Source of the DNA: Breviolum minutum Mf 1.05b.01
Lineage: Eukaryota; Sar; Dinophyceae; Suessiales; Symbiodiniaceae
Direction: 5' to 3'
Assembly (NCBI GenBank): GCA_000507305.1
Contig: DF239761.1
Location: 62,001 to 126,000, forward strand
Length of the DNA: 64,000 nt
In this document: positions 1-10,609 of the stretch, one piece after another
How positions within the stretch are numbered: the first letter of the stretch is position 1
Layout of the letters: each line of letters begins with the position of its first letter
Program-made: the position numbers and the translations under genes
Notes under the pieces: model-generated
Databases searched by the model: none
The model's input: the letters and a program-made list of their open reading frames with translations, nothing else
What the model was told of the DNA's origin: nothing

Positions 1-168
1 TGAAACAGGGCCAGGTGCGCGTGCACAGCAGGTTTTCGATGGATTCATATGCAAATGATGAGAACCTGAGCTGAAGCATCTAGCATTGCCTAGCAGGCAA
101 GGAAAGCAAGCAATATGACTTGATTCACAACTTTGTTTGTTTTTGTCCTTCCTGACTTTGGTTTTCAG

Positions 169-225
169 GCCATCTCTGGACTTAAGAAAGAATTGGAAAA
201 GGTGCCAGCGCCCAATTCCGCCACG
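169..225 (+). CDS. candidate internal exon, unknown gene
   Basis: A 57-base stretch sits between a good 3' splice site (pyrimidine-rich, ending ttttcag) and a GT donor (CCACG|gtgg). It is open in one frame for 19 codons, reading AISGLKKELEKVPAPNSAT, an amphipathic, protein-like peptide, and both ends fall on codon boundaries. I do not recognise the gene. The strand agrees with the other genes of the left part. It could be chance, since the exon is short and has no neighbour confirmed in phase. Confidence 0.3.
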
Positions 226-1497
226 GTGGTTTGGTATTTGTTTTGGTTTGTTTGTTCGTGACAAGTCGATTCACCAGCCTAAAGCCTTAGAGATATACTG
301 TGTTTCACGTCTTGCCATGAAGGCCAAGTTAGAGACTGGTCGTACCAAGTCTGAAGGTGAAGAGAGGCTTGTGTTGGGGGGGATGGAAGGGCGCAAACAA
401 ACATAGGATCATCAGAAGACACCCCAAGTGATGGATGAAACTTGGATGATTTTGTCTTGGAGGTTTGCATGAACCTTGAGGCACCGCAGATAATACTGGG
501 TTATGCTACTCAAAAAAAACTACTACTCCATGTAGATAATCAAAGATGATTTCGATTAAATGTTGAATCATTTCAACAGCTGCGATGCTAAATATATGTA
601 TTTCAATTCAACCCCAATTGAATATGAGCTCTCATTTTGGAGAGAGGAAAGGAGCAAGGACCGTGTATGTTGTATCATGAATGGTGTGATTTATTCTACT
701 TGTCTTTGCTCAAGCAGGCCAAAGTGTGCCATCATACAGCTACAAACAAAAGGACATTGTGATTTTTGATTGTCCTCGATGTGATGCAGTGATTTTTAGA
801 GAAGTTGACACAGTTTGCCAAGAATGAGCAACACATGTAAGCTGCTTCGATGTGGTGGGTAAAAGGCCATGGGACTAGGAAGCTTCCTTCTCACCTCTGT
901 CCTAGTCGAGTGCGTTGCTGATTGCTCGAGAACAGATTTGGACTGCTTCTCCCAGTGGCATGGAAAAGATGTGGAAGATGCATGTTTAATTGTACATGTC
1001 GTATACTATACTCGGTATGTATTTACCATTATTTACCATATATTTTTTGAGAATTGATAAGAACTAGAGAATCAAGTATATATAGTATTTATATTTTCAT
1101 ATGTATTTACACATGTATAGTTGACATATACAGACTATGCCTATATATCTAGTTTCTTTGTAGCCTTGCTCTTAATTGCTTGATTATGCTCGGCCAGCTT
1201 AGGCATTTGCATACCCAGCTGACTGCACCCTGTTCTGGCCGTGTCCCTGTGGCCTTGTTAGGGGCCGGCACCTTTGCACGAAAGGCGATGCAGAGAATCT
1301 CTAGCGACATTAATGAGGATACCAAGAAGTACACAAAAATACACATGTTTCTCAACATTTGATTGATTGTTAAAGTGAGAATGTTCAATGAATGTTCAAT
1401 GTGTTTTTCTCCACCTTAAGTGAGGTGTCTTACAATTTGCTAAACTTGACTATCAAACCAATTCATTTTGCTGTGTTGTGCTTCCATGCCTGTGCAG
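226..1497. other. stretch without supported gene
   Basis: I see only short open frames with AT-biased, non-protein-like translations and AT-rich runs near 1010-1160. Probably intron or intergenic sequence. Confidence 0.4.
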
Positions 1498-1854
1498 GCG
1501 CATTTACCCTCGTTGAAGAATGCCAGTGATTGCTTTGACTTGGTTGCTGTTTGGAGTCGCTCGCATCAGTCTGTGGAGAGCTTGGACCTCGGCAACAAAG
1601 TACAACGGCTTGTTGGCGAGGACCACAATGCGGATTTCAAGTTGGAATATAGAGTAGCATTGTTTGACATTGTTTGTTATTTGAGTGTTGGAGATGTTAA
1701 TGAGTTTCAGAGATTGTGGTTTGTGGGGAGACAGCATTTGAATTCTTTGACGTTGATATTGACAAGATGGCGATGCATGCTGCTGCTGATGATGAGGAGA
1801 ATGATAATGATTGATGATGGTGATGACCATGATGATTACGATAGTGAAATATAA
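1498..1854 (+). CDS. candidate exon, unknown gene
   Basis: After the acceptor tgtgcag an open frame runs about 119 codons to a stop. The first ~45 residues are protein-like (AHLPSLKNASDCFDLVAVW, then SVESLDLGNKVQRLVGEDHN). The last ~20 are Met/Asp-rich and come from a GATGAT-type simple repeat, so the true exon probably ends earlier, at an unidentified donor between 1620 and 1760. No family recognised. Strand matches the neighbours. Confidence 0.35.
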   Translation, partial: AHLPSLKNASDCFDLVAVWSRSHQSVESLDLGNKVQRLVGEDHNADFKLEYRVALFDIVCYLSVGDVNEFQRLWFVGRQHLNSLTLILTRWRCMLLLMMRRMIMIDDGDDHDDYDSEI

Positions 1855-2343
1855 AACATGTACCACCAGGAGGGTTGGAAGCAACTGCTTTATGGAAAAC
1901 TGAGTCTTGCTTGCAAGTGGTGCACGCAGATTCAATCTTTTAACGTAGACTTAGGATTAGTCGGTTCCTCGATTTGTGTATTGCTCAGTGGTGACATTCG
2001 ACGTGACCTTGGCCCCTTGCACCTACAGACACAATCCGCGCCTACAAAGATACTCCGGTTGACAGCTATTGTATCAGGGAACTGTTTCGATACAATCCCT
2101 CAGCCAGCAAAGGCAGCGGCCGGTAGAGCTTTTGGATGTGGTACTACCTTTCCCTCAACAGTTCCGATTCATCAAAGAAGCCTTGGGTGTTGGCCTGGCA
2201 GTGGTGCCACTTGGCGGGTTTAGAGACAATACTCTCATAAGATTGTACATCATGTATTGCATCCTGTTTGTCATTGTCAGTGTCTTATCATAAGGACAAT
2301 GACGTTGATTTGTGGATGTTTTTGTGATATCATTATCATGCAG

Positions 2344-3715
2344 GCACACCTGCTGAAGAGAGGAACCGAGAATGCCTCGCACCCCTCGCCAGAATCCATG
2401 CCAATCTGAAAGATACCACCCCCCTCCTAATTCAAGAGTCCGAACTCACCACAACCCTGGCCAACCTGAAGCTCACAAAGACCTCCGGACCGACAGGCAT
2501 TTCCAATGAACTGCTGTTGGCTCTAGCCCAATCTGATGATGGCAAAGCCCTCCTCCTGCAGATCCTCAACAACATGTTTGTTCATGGAGACTTCCCGGAA
2601 GACATCACCGGAGGTATCGTTTGTCTCATCCCCAAAGTCAATCAAGCTAAATCTGGCTCAGCTGCCAGGCCCATCCTCTTACTAGAAACCTTGCAAAAGG
2701 TTTTGGCCAAAATCCTCATGGACAGACTCAAGCCCATGTGGCCGCCACTCTCCATGCAGGTTGGAGCAGTCCCAGGTGGACAAGCCATTGAAGCGCTATT
2801 TGCTGCACACAGTATGCTTTCAATCGCCAAAGTCACTGCCTGCAACCACCTGTTCATCAAGCTTGACTTGAAAGGAGCCTTTGACAACATCAAGCATTCA
2901 AGTATCGCCTCCTTCCTGGCCTCTTTGCCCCCAACGGCGGCTTGGGAGGCTGATCGGCTCTTGCGCCTCATACTGCAACAAAGACTCCTCTTTCAATTCT
3001 TGGATGCGGAATGGGAACTCGACAGCACAAGAGGCACACCGCAAGGAGGCACTCNNNNNNNNNNNNNNNNNNNNNNNNNNNNNNNNNNNNNNNNNGACAT
3101 ACTTGCACCACTCACTCCACTAGACTGAGCCGCCCTGGCCCATGGAATACTTTGCCAGCGCTCCTGCGAAGCTTTTGGCACAATACTGGATTCGACGGCG
3201 ATTTCTTGCAAGCAGCTCAAGACCGTGAAGACTGGGCACACTTATGCCAATCCTTTGTCCAACATCTCCATCATCCACATGCTTCACACCCGGAGTACCT
3301 CCCACACAGCCCCTGGAAAGAACCTGCACTTCTTTTGCGATCTCACGTGGCATGGGTGCGTACAGTTTTTGTTACCCTCACCCGCTGGTCCTTCAACACT
3401 GCCTGGTTTGATGAAGTTGATGGAGTACTTTCGTGGAAATACCCTTTCACATCTCAGGCCAGTCCGGATAAGTACCTTGCTGGTTTGGATACCTTCCTCC
3501 ACCATTTGGCCATGCTGTATCGCCCCTTCGTCTTACAATTGGTCATGTACAAAAGCTCCGACTATGACTTCTTCCATGCCAACAGCGAGAAGACGAAAAT
3601 AATTTGTGAGCAAGATATTTGCGGATCTTGGACTCAACTTTTTCCCCTTTCGCAAAGCGAAGGCGACTCGAGTGTGCTCGCTCCATGCCTTGAGGCCTTG
3701 GAAGCTGAGCCTTAA
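2344..3715 (+). mobile_element. LINE-type reverse transcriptase remnant
   Basis: One frame is open from about 2344 to the gap at 3055 and shows the order expected of a non-LTR retrotransposon reverse transcriptase. KTSGPTGISNELL lies near 2480 (the K..GPDGI region). FIKLDLKGAFDNIKH at about 2850-2895 is motif A with its catalytic Asp. TRGTPQGGT just before the gap is motif B. After the gap another frame continues with RLSRPGPWN and AQDREDWAHLCQSF, which resemble the region C-terminal to the RT domain in LINEs, then stays open to 3715 without recognisable motifs. The FADD catalytic motif C and the ~150 or more residues around it are absent, so either the 41-N gap is far too short or the copy is internally deleted. 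The open frame starts right after a tgcag acceptor-like site and has no in-frame upstream start. I found no endonuclease domain or poly(A) tail, so this is a 5'-truncated copy. Confidence 0.88.
3055..3095. other. assembly gap (41 N)
   Basis: Run of 41 N inside the reverse transcriptase frame. The protein comparison on both sides implies that much more than 41 bases are missing, or that the two sides are not truly adjacent. Confidence 0.95.
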
Positions 3716-4349
3716 AAATTTCCGTCCCTTTGTAGATGTGCGTGTCCCTCCTTGTAGCAGTTTACCGTTTTGTCGCCTCATTCATATCGATGGCCAGTTG
3801 CAATCCTTGGCTGAATCCGGGCCTGGGAGAGTGACTTAGGGCAAACCGTTGGATGCCCCGGGAAAAAATTATCATCCACTAGGATGTGATCCCGTGACAT
3901 AGTCACATGATGTCACATGCGCTATGTTCTGACGTCTTTTTAAGTGAGCATAAGATATTTTTGGTAGTGCTGCATATCCAACTGTCCAAACCGCTTGCCA
4001 AAGCAATAGAAAGCCACAAACATTGAATACCAATCTCAATTTGATCGGTTGAGATCCGTTTATTCTGCAGCTCTTTTGCAAAGACAACTTCATCGAGGTC
4101 TGAAAAGCCAATTGCATCGAACAGCAGTGAAGCAGAAACGTTGATGGCTGGTCGCTTCAGCCCCTCTGGCCGCTGGTGGGTGGCTGAAAACTGGCGGTTT
4201 CCAAGTCGAGATTCAGGATTGACATGAGAACTACATTTACCAAGAGATGTTTGATGATCAATATAATAATATATATTTCTATATATGCATTTCACAATTT
4301 TCACAAGTACACAGTATACATATACGTATGTACCCATGGGCACCCATGG
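3716..4349. other. stretch without supported gene
   Basis: No convincing exon. Short frames only, with AT-rich sequence at 4255-4330. Probably the 3' flank of the retroelement or intergenic DNA. Confidence 0.4.
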
Positions 4350-4520
4350 TGCCTACGAGACTTGGAAAGGCACGATTCCTTAACACTCGGAAATGACTGC
4401 GCAGTGAGGTTCGAGCCAGCCTTTCACATCGCCGCCGCTGCAGTGGCTGCCAAGAGTGTGGGAGAAGTGCTGGCCTTCACAGGAAGTTCCTTAAGTTTCA
4501 TGCCCGAAACCATGCCTTAT
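4350..4520 (+). CDS. weak candidate exon
   Basis: A plus-strand frame here reads protein-like (RHDSLTLGNDCAVRFEPAF, then an Ala-rich helix-like stretch KSVGEVLAFTGSS). No clear splice sites bound it and no family is recognised. The overlapping minus-strand frame at 4517-4846 competes with it for being the real coding sequence. Confidence 0.22.
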
Positions 4521-4846
4521 ATGCTGCCAGGCACGTGGCGCATGTCACATGGAAGCTTGACTTCAGTGACACCACTCCATGGCGAGTGCATAAGCATATA
4601 TACTGCAAGAAGTTGCAAGTTGAGGGTATCATTCAGGTATCCATAAGGATACATATGGTAGCATACGTCCAGATATGGCCTTGCCCCTCGATCAAGTAGA
4701 AGTTGCCTGTTTTTTTGATCCACATCGTACGTGAGGGCAGCTTCCAGGGTTTTCCATAAATTTGGCAAATCTTTCAAAACTTGCATATGGATGAAATATC
4801 GAGGAACGGGTTGAAAGACGTGGAAAAGCCGGACATACTTCTTCAA
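4517..4846 (-). CDS. coding-like minus-strand frame, unknown
   Basis: A 109-codon frame with no simple-repeat content. Its middle reads like a folded protein (KKYVRLFHVFQPVPRYF, then VLKDLPNLWKTLEAALTYD and QLLLDRGARPYLDVCYH). A possible acceptor (cttgcag in the minus sense) lies inside it. It opposes the direction of the supported genes in this half, which lowers confidence. It could be a pseudogene fragment or chance. Confidence 0.2.
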   Translation of the reverse strand: MKKYVRLFHVFQPVPRYFIHMQVLKDLPNLWKTLEAALTYDVDQKNRQLLLDRGARPYLDVCYHMYPYGYLNDTLNLQLLAVYMLMHSPWSGVTEVKLPCDMRHVPGSI

Positions 4847-5335
4847 GAAGGGCTAGCCAATTTCAAAGTGTGATGATTGCGACCCACGCAGCAGAACCCA
4901 ACTGGTTCTCAGGGTCTCTGATATATACGACATGTATATGTAATCGTATATTATATATACAATATTGAATATTGATTTATTAATGCACCCGGTGTATCAT
5001 ACGCTCCTGGGTATCTTAGATATGAGATTTCGTTGTGGGCTGATTTGAGGAAACTGGATCTTGGATGTGGGCGTACATTTCGCTGCAGCTTTCCGCTTGG
5101 CTTTGGGAGAGGTGGAATTGGCAACCGGGTGGCATTTTTTGCTGAGTCTCTAAGTTGATGAGACAACAGAGCAAAGAACTCATTTGTTGGTTGGCACAGA
5201 GGACAAAACAGACAACTCAGACACAAGTACGGTTTTTTTTGGGGTACATGTCAAGAGTATATACTGTGCAAATGCATTGTAATGATGGAACTTAGCAACG
5301 AGAAGTGCATCGAAGTTTTATGCCATAAATAATGA

Positions 5336-5743
5336 ATGCGTGAGACATTGAGGTCCATGTCATTCATCGTTCAGTTCGACCAGAGCTTCAACCCTTCGAC
5401 AGCTTTGCTGCCACCATGTTCTCCCAAAAAGCCATCGGCAGCCTGTTTGCAATGTGGGGGGATGTGGAAGAGGGTCATGGACAGACAACTTAAACAAAAA
5501 ATTGTTTGTTGCTGGTTTATTGAGAAGATTTTGACTAAAGTGGCAGCTCTTATCCCCGGGGATGTGGGGTATCTATTCGCCTCTCAGACAATCAAGAATC
5601 CGCTGACATTTGCTGACTTACCTACACACTGGCGCTTGAGTCTTGTCTTCTATGATGGTTTCGTATTCTGTCATCATGTGTTTGCTGCCAAAGGAACCTG
5701 GATCTTCTCTTTGAGTGTGTCTCGGCATTCCCAAAAAATGTGA
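5336..5743 (+). CDS. weak candidate ORF
   Basis: A 135-codon frame, aromatic-rich in its second half (GDVGYLFASQTIKNPLTFAD, LVFYDGFVFCHHVFAAKG). No recognised domain and no bounding splice sites that I trust. It may be an exon or a chance frame. The sequence on either side (4850-5335 and 5744-6108) holds nothing I can support. Confidence 0.18.
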   Translation: MRETLRSMSFIVQFDQSFNPSTALLPPCSPKKPSAACLQCGGMWKRVMDRQLKQKIVCCWFIEKILTKVAALIPGDVGYLFASQTIKNPLTFADLPTHWRLSLVFYDGFVFCHHVFAAKGTWIFSLSVSRHSQKM

Positions 5744-6485
5744 GAGAGACTTCAAGTAAGAGAGAAGTCCTCCCACCCTGACATGAATGATATGGAATGA
5801 TTCAAGCTGCAAGGAATCCAACATGACAGGGATTCACTTTGGGAATATCCCTGGCTAAATGAAGCCAACTTGAATCCCAATGGTTTGGCCATGTGAAAAC
5901 TGGGAACTTCACCAAGCCATAAGGCATGGCCCCTGGCTGATCTCAGGTGCCTAAGCCAACAGTTTCGGAGATTTCAGGATTATCAGATTTGGAGTTACAG
6001 TGCCTGGGAAGTCAGGAAGGCTGGAAATATTGGGATGCAGATGGATGCAGGAATGCCAGGAATGATAAGATGTGATTTACATTGATTTACAACTTACAAC
6101 CCTGACCTTTGGGATATATGAAGTCACTCGAGTTAATAGGGGCAATGATGAACGAGGTTGAGGTGATGGCCGAATTTCTTTGGTATATTAGTAAGATGCT
6201 GCACAGAATCCAGTCAAAATCCATTGAAACCCTCAGAACTTATGCATGGCATAGATCAAAACATCAAAATGTTCATGGTATTAGTAGTTTGGAAGTACTG
6301 GAATGCAAGAAGGGACGGCGAATTGATAGCTACTGCAGAGATAGAATTCACTTTAAGGACAGTTCGTCTTAGTTCCCAAGTTTCACACTGTTTTTGTTGG
6401 TTTTTGTTGTACTCTGTCAAATGTCGTGAACGAGCACATCACCCATGGCCCATGATCAAGTATCCTGGTTTTTTCTGCACCTTAG

Positions 6486-6744
6486 GATCTCTGGCAGCAA
6501 TGGCACTTTGATAGCTTCTCGTGGGAAAGTGGAACTGCGCGATGCCTTTGGGCATCTTATCTCACACCTTCGCATCAATGCCCCCAGTGTAACATATACC
6601 TTGCGCGCAGTGGCACAGGCCTGTTTGGGGATGCGTGTCGAAGGAATTTCACCAGACGAAGCTTTGAAAGATTTGAAGCTAGTTGAAGCAATCCTGGAAC
6701 AAAGGAGGCAGAAAATAACAACAGATCATTGGATGGAACTATGA
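6486..6744 (+). CDS. candidate terminal exon, unknown gene
   Basis: Follows a pyrimidine-rich 3' splice site (ttttttctgcaccttag) and is open for 85 codons to a TGA at 6742-6744. The translation is convincingly protein-like and helical (RGKVELRDAFGHLISHLR, LRAVAQACLGMRVEGISPDE, LKLVEAILEQRRQKI). The exon begins in phase 2 (one base before the first full codon). Just upstream, a frame at 6109-6372 may hold an earlier exon but lacks support. I do not recognise the family. Reading through to a stop does not prove that the gene ends here, because other exons in this window also run into intronic stops. Confidence 0.45.
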
Positions 6745-7967
6745 AATTGGGAAGATTTGAAGATTTGGGACTTCAAGGCAGTCGAAGCATCACCCGCGAG
6801 CTCAACATCTCTCCTCCACGATTGAGATGATCCTTTTTCAAAGGTGGCCTATCCTATGGGCGATCGACTTGTGGCTCATTCATCTCACGGAAGTGTATGA
6901 CTAAAAGTGGCATGCTTTTCATATCTTTTCATGCACCTCAAACTGGATGCAGCGACTGAAAGGTGTATAATTCAACAAGCTTATGTCACCTTCGTGGCGA
7001 GCCCCATACAAAGAAACAAGTGGCAGTGCCATGATTGAAACCTATGAATCATAGTCTGAAGAAAGTGCAACACCCTGAAAAAAAAACTAAGAATACTTCA
7101 GAATTGAAGTCACGAAGAAGGGAACTGGTTCTTACCTGTCCTGATTGCCAAGAGTTGCAAAAAAGCGGGTGGGTTGACGATCATGGCATATGTGTCATGG
7201 CATATCAGCCATCCAGCATATCCGGCTTCCAATAAATTCCGCGAAGGCTGTACCAGCTACGACGTGAAGGCCATCGAAAGCTCCAAGAACGTTGGGAACT
7301 CAGTGGCAAGTCACTGACTCATCGTCTCACTGACACTTCTGGAAGGCTGGGAGGGATTTGGAGTGAGACCAGAACGATTTTTCGTTGATTTCAACACGTC
7401 TTTCAATTTCAATACGTATCCCATCATTGAAAGTAGAGTCTCATGAAGGGCATAGATGCATGACCTCATTGAAATCTCCCACACATTTGAAATTATATAA
7501 GTGGATGGAGTTGCGATGGATCAAGCTCGAACAAACTGTGGAGGTTGAACCCATTTCTCACGATGCTATTCTCATGGATCAACACCAAGGAAAGCACCCA
7601 GAATATAAGACAAGCAATTACTGAATGTTTTGTGAACATGTTTGAAACAGAAAATTCAGTTCTGTCTAGTCTCCATTAATTAACTTTTTGTGATCTTTCG
7701 TGTTCAAAATAAGACGTGTTTTCTACAAAACAGCATGAATGCCATGCCACGCGCTTTCTTTAGCTTTTGCTTGGATGGTCGCTGGAGAGGAGAGGGGTGG
7801 TCGCATAGCCTGATCACTGTCCATTGTTGATTGCCTTTCCTTGATGATCCCAGGAGGCCATTCAATGCCAACAACGAAACTGCTTGCCAGATGACACTAC
7901 GCAAGATCCCCCGATTTGTTACAAGTTGGGAACCCAGCCTTGTGTTTTGCCATGGTTTGCCGTTGCC
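6745..7967. other. stretch with only weak frames
   Basis: Frames at 7035-7235 and 7385-7624 (plus) are 66 and 79 codons long without motifs or credible splice sites. A short protein-like patch at 7850-7935 (PRRPFNANNETACQM) precedes the microsatellite. Nothing I can call a gene. Confidence 0.3.
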
Positions 7968-7968
7968 G

Positions 7969-8018
<50 letters not shown>

Positions 8019-8094
8019 CATGTTCATGTTCATGTTCATGTTCATGTTCATGTTCATGTTCATGTTCATGTTCATGTTCATGTTCATGTTCATG
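7968..8094. repeat. (GTT)n then (TTCATG)n microsatellite
   Basis: About 50 bases of perfect GTT repeat change abruptly into about 13 perfect copies of TTCATG (roughly 8016-8093), followed by degenerate TGTTTGTTG sequence to about 8165. Every frame through it is open on both strands, which produces long but meaningless translations (poly-Leu, poly-Val, Asn-Met, Glu-His repeats). Confidence 0.95.
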
Positions 8095-8403
8095 ATGCTG
8101 CTGTTGCTTGTTGTTTGTTGTTTGCTGCAAGCTGTATGTTGTGCGCTGCATGTTTTCTGTCGTTTGTCATGTGTTGTTTCATCCCCTTGCAGCTTGCAGA
8201 TTGCCATGAGGGGAGTAGCATCCCAAAACCATACTCATGTTGTATGCACAGAAGTTAGCTTTCAGATATAGTGCTTCGCTTTTTGTACAGCATTAGGTAT
8301 TATCTAGAATCTATATAGATTATTATTGATTGATATATATATATATATGTTATATAATTGATTTGTTGATTATTTTGTTGTGGCTATGCTTGTCCAAAGG
8401 GTT

Positions 8404-8600
8404 CAATGTTGCATGTTGTTTTTTGCTGTTGTTTTTGTGGTTGTTCTTGTCGTCGTTGTGGTTGTTCTTGTTGTAGATGTTGTTCCTGTTCCTCTTCCTG
8501 TTCCTGTCGTTGTTGTTGTTGTTCTTCTTCTGGTTTTTGTATGTTCTTGTTCCTGTTCCTCTTCTTGTGCTTGTTGTTCTTCTTCTTCTTGTTGGTGTTG
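8404..8600. repeat. degenerate GTT/CTT/CCT trinucleotide repeat
   Basis: Imperfect mixture of GTT, CTT, TCC and TGT triplets, strongly pyrimidine-plus-G on the plus strand. Several overlapping open frames are by-products of the repeat. No gene. Confidence 0.85.
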
Positions 8601-9318
8601 AGTTGTGCACCCTGGTCCTTGTGAACATGAAATTGTATGCTGCGCGCGTTGGTCACATATTCGGTACTCTGCTGCAATTGAGTTTACAAGATTCGTCAGT
8701 TTGAGGCATGAGTCCAAACAGAAGTGGTTTATATAGGGCCCCCGCATTGCAAGGAAGACCATCGTGACGCCGCAGATGGGTGCTGAGTCTTTTGCAGTCT
8801 GCCCAAAAGATGCAGCATACTGCTCGCTTCTTGGCTGAAGAGACATCAAATCCTCAGTCGCTGGTTGGCGTTTGTGTATACACACATGTATATATACAAG
8901 TATAAGTGTCCTTTCAGGGCCTTCACATCCTTCGTGATCTCAGGTTCCCCTTCATGGCATGCTGAGATAAGTAGGATCCTGACATGGCATGGGCTGTGCA
9001 TGGCTGCCATTGTTGCCCTGGGAGTAGTAGGAGAATCTTTTATTTTCTCCGGGCGGAGGGTAAGGAGATCGAGGAGATACTGGCAGCAGAAAGTTGCGAA
9101 AGACAGTAGGTTGATAAGAAGGCAAGGTGCACGTCACAAGGCAGAAACGGCGTGAACATTGAACATGATTGAAATACATACTGTATTCATTTGTATTCCT
9201 TATCATGCGTTTAAATACCTCTATAAAGTATATGCATGTGTGAAATATATGTTGAATGTCTTTGATGTATTTGTTAGCTTTGCCTGTACACTGGGTGGTG
9301 TGAGATGATATTATGCAG

Positions 9319-9414
9319 GTGTGTTTAATCCTTGGGATGCTATCGTTCCCATCGTTGCTTCTTTGCACCACTCAAGCATTTGCAAAGCACATGCCTTGGG
9401 CTGAACGTTCCAAG
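9319..9414 (+). CDS. repeated exon-like segment, array copy 2
   Basis: Bounded by ttatgcag| and AAG|gttcatgg, open for 32 codons in phase 0 at both ends. The translation begins with a hydrophobic, signal-peptide-like run (VCLILGMLSFPSLLLCTTQ) followed by a polar stretch (AFAKHMPWAERSK). The equivalent in copy 3 at 9796-9891 has the same length and phase with only two residue changes. In copy 4 (10273-10372) four extra bases after the acceptor shift the frame, and the donor is GA instead of GT. That decay argues against strong constraint. No family recognised. Confidence 0.3.
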
Positions 9415-9795
9415 GTTCATGGTTGGAGGTGGTGTACAACTTTTTAGGGTCTTCACGGTCTCAGGTGCTCCTTCATGGCATGCTGAGATAAGTAGGATCC
9501 TGACATGGCATGGGCTGCCCTTTGTTGCCCTGAGATTAGTGATAGAATCTTTTTATCCGCAAAGGTTCAGGAGATACTGGCAGCAGAAAGTTACCCGAGA
9601 CAATAGGTTGATAGGAAGGCAAGGTGCATGTCACAAGGCAGAAACGGCGTGAACATTGAACATGATACAAATACATACTGCATTCCTTTTATCTCATACA
9701 TTTACAACATTTTTGAATGTGCGAATATATGTTGAATGTCTTTGATGTATTTGTGAGCTGTGCATGTACACTGGGTGGTGTGAGAGTTTATGCAG

Positions 9796-9891
9796 GTGTG
9801 TTTAGTCCTTTGGATGCTATCGTTCCCATCGTTGCTTCTTTGCACCACTCAAGCATTTGCAAAGCACATGCCTTGGGCTGAACGTTCCAAG
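9796..9891 (+). CDS. repeated exon-like segment, array copy 3
   Basis: Same arrangement as the segment at 9319: tgcag acceptor, 32 in-phase codons with a hydrophobic start (VCLVLWMLSFPSLLL), donor AAG|gttcatgg. Near-identity to copy 2 reflects recent duplication, so conservation between the two is not evidence of function. Confidence 0.3.
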
Positions 9892-10609
9892 GTTCATGGT
9901 TGGAGGTGGTGTACAACTTTTTAGGATCTTCACGGTCTCAGGTGCTCCTTCATGGCATGCTGAGATAAGTAGGATCCTGACATGGCATGGGCTGCCCTTT
10001 GTTGCCCTGAGATTAGTGGTAGAATCTTTTTATCCGCAAAGGTTCAGGAGATACTGGCAGCAGAAAGTTACCCGAGACAATAGGTTGATAGGAAGGCAAG
10101 GTACACGTCACAAGGCAGAAACGGCGTGAGCATTGAACATGGTTGAAACACATTACTGACTGTATTCCTTCTAATACGTTTAAAGTATACACATGTGTGA
10201 ACTATACGCTGAATGTCTTTGATGTATTTGTGAGCTTTGCCTGTACACTGGGTGGTGTGAGATGATATGCAGGCCCGTGTGTTTAGTCCTTTGGATCCTA
10301 TCTTTCCCATCGTTGCTTCTTTGCACCACTCAAGCATTTGCAAAGCACATGCCTTGGGCTGAACGTTCCAAGGATCATGGTTGGAGGTGGTGTATAACTT
10401 TTTAGGGTCTTCACGGTCTCAGGTGCTCCTTCATGGCATGCTGAGATAAGTAGGATCCTGACATGACATGGGCTGCCCTTTGTTGCCCTTGGATTTGCAG
10501 GATGTTTTTTTTAACTTCTTTCTTCCGGCAAACGGTCAGCAGAAAGTTGCGAAAGACAGTAGGTTGATAGGAAGGCAAGGTGCATATCACAAGGCTGAAA
10601 TGGTTTGAG

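Larger units (their letters stand above)
8913..10609 (+). repeat. tandem array of ~480-base units (3.5 copies)
   Basis: The landmark ttcatggcatgctgagataa recurs at 8951, 9472, 9949 and 10430, giving spacings of 521, 477 and 481 bases. The two central units are almost identical; the first and last are partial and more diverged. Each complete unit contains an acceptor-like tgcag, a 96-base open segment, a donor-like AAG|gttcatgg, and a second segment whose plus-strand frame ends with the same peptide (HKAETA then stop) in copies 1-3. Whether the unit is transcribed is unknown. It could be an expanded intron/exon module or a plain satellite-like duplication. Confidence 0.92.

Noticed and set aside
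7704..8885. Open frames rich in Leu/Phe/Met, Val/His, Asn/Met or Gln/Glu
   Set aside because: All overlap the GTT/TTCATG and GTT/CTT simple repeats and are open in several frames at once.
8913..10609. Regularly spaced repeats, considered as a CRISPR-like array
   Set aside because: Units of ~480 bases without short repeat/spacer organisation in a eukaryotic nuclear context; a tandem duplication.
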